A stretch of DNA of 64,000 nucleotides, from the NCBI GenBank assembly GCA_029817715.1, contig JARUPY010000397.1:868001-932000 (forward strand), read 5' to 3'. The translations under genes and the position numbers were made by a program. Origin of the DNA: Melastoma dodecandrum. Lineage: Eukaryota > Streptophyta > Magnoliopsida > Myrtales > Melastomataceae. The notes beneath the pieces are model-generated. The model had not been told where the DNA came from. It did no database searches and was given only the letters and a program-made list of their open reading frames with translations. Below, piece after piece: positions 59,866 to 64,000 of the stretch (position 1 is the stretch's first letter; each line of letters begins with the position of its first letter).

Positions 59866-61338
59866 TCAGGATTCTCCACTCTGTTTCACTTTCCCTTGAG
59901 AGTTTAAGTCGATGGCCTTGGTGTCTGAGTCATATTCGTTCATGTACTGGCAGTTTAGGTCGAGTTGAACAGGTAATTGGCACTTTCTTGACTTGCGTTC
60001 ACTGTTGTCGTTAGTGGCAGCAGAGGTTCGCTTTCCACCACTGTTATGATGGGCTGAGCTGTGGTTTTGGGGTTGCATCTGTTCGTGCTTTCTCCCCGAG
60101 CTTTCCGATGATGTCAAGGAGCTTTCCACCGATGCGACACTTTTGAACAGTTGCAGCACTTGGGATTCCGGGCTGCTCACGTTTCCTATTTCTGTTAGTT
60201 CGGATATCGAAGTGCTTGGGCAACCGGAATCAACCATCGAAACCAAATGGGACAGTTCGGCCTTGGAGAATTCGATGCTCACGGATGAATCGACATATCC
60301 GGCTAATGTCTCCTGGGCCTTCCTCAGGACTGATTGCAGGTATTTCCCTTGAGCTTCGATTCTCAGTTGCAGACGCTTCTGAACCTGAGAAAAAGAAGTC
60401 CCACTTGATTGCATGCCTTTTGACGATGACCTATTGTTGGATACATGTACATCTGTTTGCAGTTTTAAGTTATTTAACTTGAGTTTGGTTTCTGCCTACC
60501 TCCATTTGTTCATGAAGTTGCCTCTGAACATCCAACTGTAATCTGAGGGCCTGAGCTATCTGAAACCTATGAATGAACAGCGTGATTAATTTATAACTGT
60601 CAATATGTTAGATTCCTGAAAACATTACACTGTCATCTTCAGTAACTTATTAACGCGGATGGTGGGTGCATCTTCCTCGCTTGTTTCATTCAGAATAACA
60701 ACGCTCTGTTCATGTTCTTCTGTGCTCTGAATTTCCTTGCAATCTGTAGTGACATGGAACAGAAATTTGAGTACCGATTGCTGGATGTGGGCGATGAGGA
60801 TGATCCTGTAGCGCGTGTTTTGTCTTGTTAAGTGACAAACTTCTTACCTTGTTGACAGGTTTCATTACACGAGTATTCCAATTGTTGGCTCTTCCCCAGC
60901 CTATATTTCTGCAAGAGAAAGGTAAATATGAAGAAAGTGGTGATGAGAGGAGGTGCATCAGCTGCAACAGTGGGAAACGTAAAAGGTTACTTGGAGATGG
61001 CTCTTCAAGTGGTACAAGGTCAGTCCCGGAATGCCCAAAACCCTCATCAAGCTTTTCGGGGTTGCTTCTGTACATTGCCAAAATTAGATAATCAGAGCCT
61101 CATTTTTTTAACGTCTGTATGCCCCGATGAGAATTCAAGCCACGCACTCACCAAAAAAAGTTAACAAAGAAAAACAAGAGAAAGCAAAATGAGAAGTGGG
61201 TACTCAACTGTCTGCACCCCCTAAACGAGTGATTGCTTCCACAAATCTCAGGTGAAGCTCAGGGGTCCACTTTAGCCTGGGCTTAGCATCGGTGGATAAG
61301 ATTAAGCTCATGTTGTTGTGATGATTTTGCATCCCCAT
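59866..61338 (-). CDS. PHL8-like: MYB-CC (GARP) transcription factor, PHL8-like
   Basis: MYB-CC proteins of the PHR/PHL group bind P1BS-type sites and steer phosphate-starvation genes. Six minus-strand exons: 61338-61209, 61067-60991, 60908-60848, 60743-60647, 60566-60500, 60384-59866; 951 nt, 316 aa. Residues 1-18 give MGMQNHHNNMSLILSTDA. The GARP/MYB domain follows at about 19-76 (KPRLKWTPELHLRFVEAI, ATPKSLMRVLGIPGLTLYHL, KSHLQKYRLGKS). The coiled coil spans about 121-170 with LHEQMEVQKRLQLRIEAQGK, the MYB-CC signature, then YLQSVLRKAQETLAGY. The rest is Ser-rich. The donor ending exon 4 (AA then GTTACT) is weak but is the only one that keeps the frame. The start could be 61338 or the next Met at 61332. 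A TATA box at 61395 makes the longer frame from 61443 unlikely. Confidence 0.92.
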
Positions 61339-61394
61339 GATTCCCAACTCGTGAATGATGGATGTGAGGCTCAAAGGAGATGGATGGATGGGAG

Positions 61395-61403
61395 GATATA
61401 TAG
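61395..61403 (-). promoter_or_regulatory. TATA box of the MYB-CC gene
   Basis: The minus strand reads CTATATATCC, about 55-65 bp upstream of the start codon chosen at 61338. Confidence 0.55.
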
Positions 61404-64000
61404 AAGGGATTAGCGGAGAGGGGTGGAGGGTGGAGTAAAGCAAGGAGGAGGACTTTTTTTGAGTTTGAGATCCTGTTGGTTGTCTTGCATCGGCTTCAAA
61501 TCGTGTTGGCAGCTGTAAGTGCGCGCCTTAAACCCAGTCCCTATCCTCTCCTACCTTTATATTCCTTTTGTACTGTTTTAGGTGATGGTAATATTATAAT
61601 AAGGCAGCCTTTGCATATTGGGGGGAGTGGTTAGGATGTTGTCCTACGTATGTTCCCACTCCATATCTGGAAACAAGACGTGGGTGGGGTCTCTTTCTGA
61701 GAGGAATATATGCCTCATGAGCTGTGTGTGTGTTTGTGGAACTTTCCCTTTCTTCTTTTAATTGTTGCTGCCTTAATGCCTATCCCTGTCTTTATTTTGT
61801 TTTCTTTCCTCTCTCTTTACTCTTTTGAAAAACAAATGAATTCCCACTTTTCCCTTTGACTTGAAAGGGAGTGAGTGTGGATGGAAGAGAATCTAACCCT
61901 GATGCAATCAAATTTTTCTTCAAAAAAAAAAGAGGATATATCAAAGCAAAGCAAAAGCCAAACCAAGCCAAGCCAGCAGCAAGCCTCTAGGAAGGAATGC
62001 CTCCTTTTTATTTTTTTTTTGTGTTAATAGTTTTCGTTCTACATCTTTTGAAGTCGTCCTCAAAAGGATAGAAAAGTGGGAGTGTGGTGTGTTCCCTAAC
62101 ATCATTTGTTTGTTCAGATTCCTCCTCCTCATCCTCCTCCTTTCCCTTTAGTACCCTTTTCCCTGGATTCCCTGAGAAATTTTATCATATTGGATGTTGC
62201 ATGATCACGTTTCAATAGCTTTAATACCATAAATATATATATATATATATATATTTGCCGACCAAAAAATATACCATTGTCGTTATCAATTAAAACGACG
62301 CCGTTACATGTCTATAAAAATAATCCACCGTTTCTGTCACTGTGATATGTATATATATGTTTTACAAAAAAAAAAAAAAATCTGATTTAAACATTAAAAT
62401 AAAGTCATTTATGGTCTTTCGTTGTAGTTTGGACTTCCCGAGAAAATGGAATTGTAACGCCAAATAAGCCATGATTTAAAAAAAATATATATTTATTAAG
62501 TTTGAGCTTTTACTAATAAAAGTTTTGAGGTTGGGTCAATTTTTTATTTCTTTAAAATCAAACCAAGCCAATCAAGTGGTGAGATTATGATTATGATGTT
62601 TATTTTTTTTTTCAATCACAATATTTGAACAGCAAAAAGTAGAAATTCACGGGCAGAGTATTTGGAAAGGAATCTTGAAACCATTGACTTGCGAACAAAA
62701 AGCTAATCTAACACGGTTTTCTTGTCTTTCTTTCTTTGCTTTTTTCATGTTAAAAGATATTACGTGAATATGATCGTCCTCTTAGAGATATGCACTTGGA
62801 TTAGTAACCTTCTTAGGTTGAACAGACTCTTGGTGTAGTCGAACAACATGCCATCAAAATCGATTTCGTTATTGAAGATTCATTCTTCCCATCATTTCTT
62901 CACTAAACCATATGGATTAAGATTAAAAACAAAAACCCTTTTTCGCGGAGCTTAACCTTTAGCCAGGATATGACCAAGAAAACAACACAACCCAGATGTG
63001 TACTACTTAAAAACTGACATCATTTCCTTCGTCAGCATGAAATGATAAACCTCAATTAAAACATATTGTTATGCCCCCTTTCTTATGAATAAAATACAGG
63101 TAGCAAAAGTAGTTAATTTACACGAACCAATCAATCAATCAATTTAATTTCGCTTTAAGGGTAAGGGTGATGCGAGAAAATGATTTCCCCCCCCCCCTCC
63201 CCTCCCCTTCTCCACTTTTAATTTTTTGTTCGGTTCTTTCCATATCCTTTTCCTTTCTTTTCTTTCTTCCCTCTGATTCCCTTGCCCCGAAAGAAGGCTA
63301 AAAAAAAAAAGAAATCTGAGGGAGTCCAGCTAATTCTCAACAAAGATGATAAGAAGAAAAGATCTCGTTCGACTTCAATTTCCTCTGTCTTTGTAGATCG
63401 GATATGATCTTGAACTTTGGATTGAATGAGGAGGGAGGGGGGGGGGGGGGGACATGCAAATTAGATGGGAATCATCTACTTTTGCCAGATTTTAAAAAGG
63501 AAAGAAGAAAAGGAAAGTGAAGGGATATGAGAGGCAGTAACCCTAATTATCTTGCATAAAGAGAAAGATTCCAAATGGCTCCCTTGGCCATGTCTTCTTC
63601 ATCTTCTCCATTTTAGTCAAAATGATAAATTGTTCTCCCTCTTTTACCTTTTTAAAGCCACAGATACAATCACATTATTATTATATCCACCAAGGATCGT
63701 TCGTTTGTCACCATCATCTGCATGAATATTTTAGCTCGCGCGGGAAATCCCCCATGACACTTTTTCTAAGGCCCCAGGGAAGCAACCGAAACTGTCGCGA
63801 TGTCTCTGTCACGAGGTGGTACAATTATCATCCTCACCAGGCAGCCAAAGAGGCTTTTGTTTTGGATTCTTGGGGTTTGTTTCCACCCCAGTCGAAGCAT
63901 CAAACTGCGCATTGGATGTATGCTGGAACGTCGATCTCGGGATAAGCTATGTTGTCGTGTTCGGGTATTTTCCATCGGGGAGGACAAAACCGTGAAGATG
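61404..64000. other. Promoter and intergenic DNA, no gene recognised
   Basis: Contains a TA microsatellite (about 62233-62253), C-rich and A-rich runs around 63187-63310, and a 15-G run at 63437-63451. A plus-strand frame at 63622-63945 and a minus-strand frame at 63766-63987 overlap and match nothing I recognise. A gene may begin just past the right edge. Confidence 0.4.

Noticed and set aside
63622..63987. Overlapping plus- and minus-strand frames near the right edge
   Set aside because: No recognisable family, no signal peptide or domain; the window ends too soon to see further exons.
1..64000. CRISPR arrays, bacterial operons, tRNA and rRNA genes
   Set aside because: I looked for regularly spaced identical repeats with unique spacers, cloverleaf genes and rRNA landmarks and saw none. 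The content is plainly plant nuclear DNA.

Overview
The window looks like nuclear DNA of a flowering plant, most likely a eudicot. The genes are split by short AT-rich introns. The recognisable proteins are plant families: WHIRLY, FOUR LIPS-type MYB, HD-Zip I, MYB-CC, CLE peptide, S-like RNase and apyrase. The intergenic DNA holds LTR-retrotransposon debris that uses the initiator-Met tRNA primer site. The species cannot be named from the sequence. Gene models were built by hand from reading frame, splice signals and remembered family sequences. All coding exons of the multi-exon models join in phase.

Layout. (1) 0-4 kb: the 5' end of a mitochondrial porin (VDAC) gene on the minus strand lies head to head with a complete WHIRLY gene (WHY1 type) on the plus strand. 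(2) 4.2-11.3 kb is a graveyard and repeat zone. It holds a decayed CBS-domain (SnRK1-gamma/PV42-like) pseudogene, a miniature LTR element, a tandem array of broken NYN-domain gene copies joined to retroelement primer-site junctions, and a run of foldback repeats. (3) 12.7-14.9 kb: a complete FOUR LIPS/MYB88-type MYB gene (436 aa, nine exons, one GC-AG intron). (4) 15-29 kb: AT-rich repeats, a plastid-type membrane protein with a bacterial-PH-like domain, a 2.36-kb solo LTR inserted in an older Copia gag fragment, and an ATHB13/23-type HD-Zip I gene. (5) 29.2-31.8 kb: a Copia element with both LTRs and gag/protease but no integrase or reverse transcriptase. (6) 31.8-43.3 kb: a long stretch in which I recognise no gene. 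(7) 43.5-61.4 kb is gene-rich: an F-box/kelch gene (SKIP11 family), a CLE45-like peptide gene, apyrase APY6, a T2 RNase, a RING-H2 E3 ligase (MPSR1 type) and a MYB-CC factor (PHL8-like). The last 2.6 kb looks like promoter and intergenic DNA.

How the genes relate. They are not an operon, but several share themes. FOUR LIPS acts in stomatal development. CLE45-type peptides act in protophloem. MYB-CC factors and S-like RNases are both tied to phosphate starvation in other plants, and here they sit within 3 kb of each other with the RING gene between. From memory of Arabidopsis locus numbers, the gene set mixes two Arabidopsis neighbourhoods and their duplicates, so this window may preserve an older gene order. 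Nothing looked like an unknown biochemical system. The oddest structure is the NYN-gene/miniature-LTR tandem array at 7.4-10.3 kb, followed by the foldback array at 10.4-11.15 kb.
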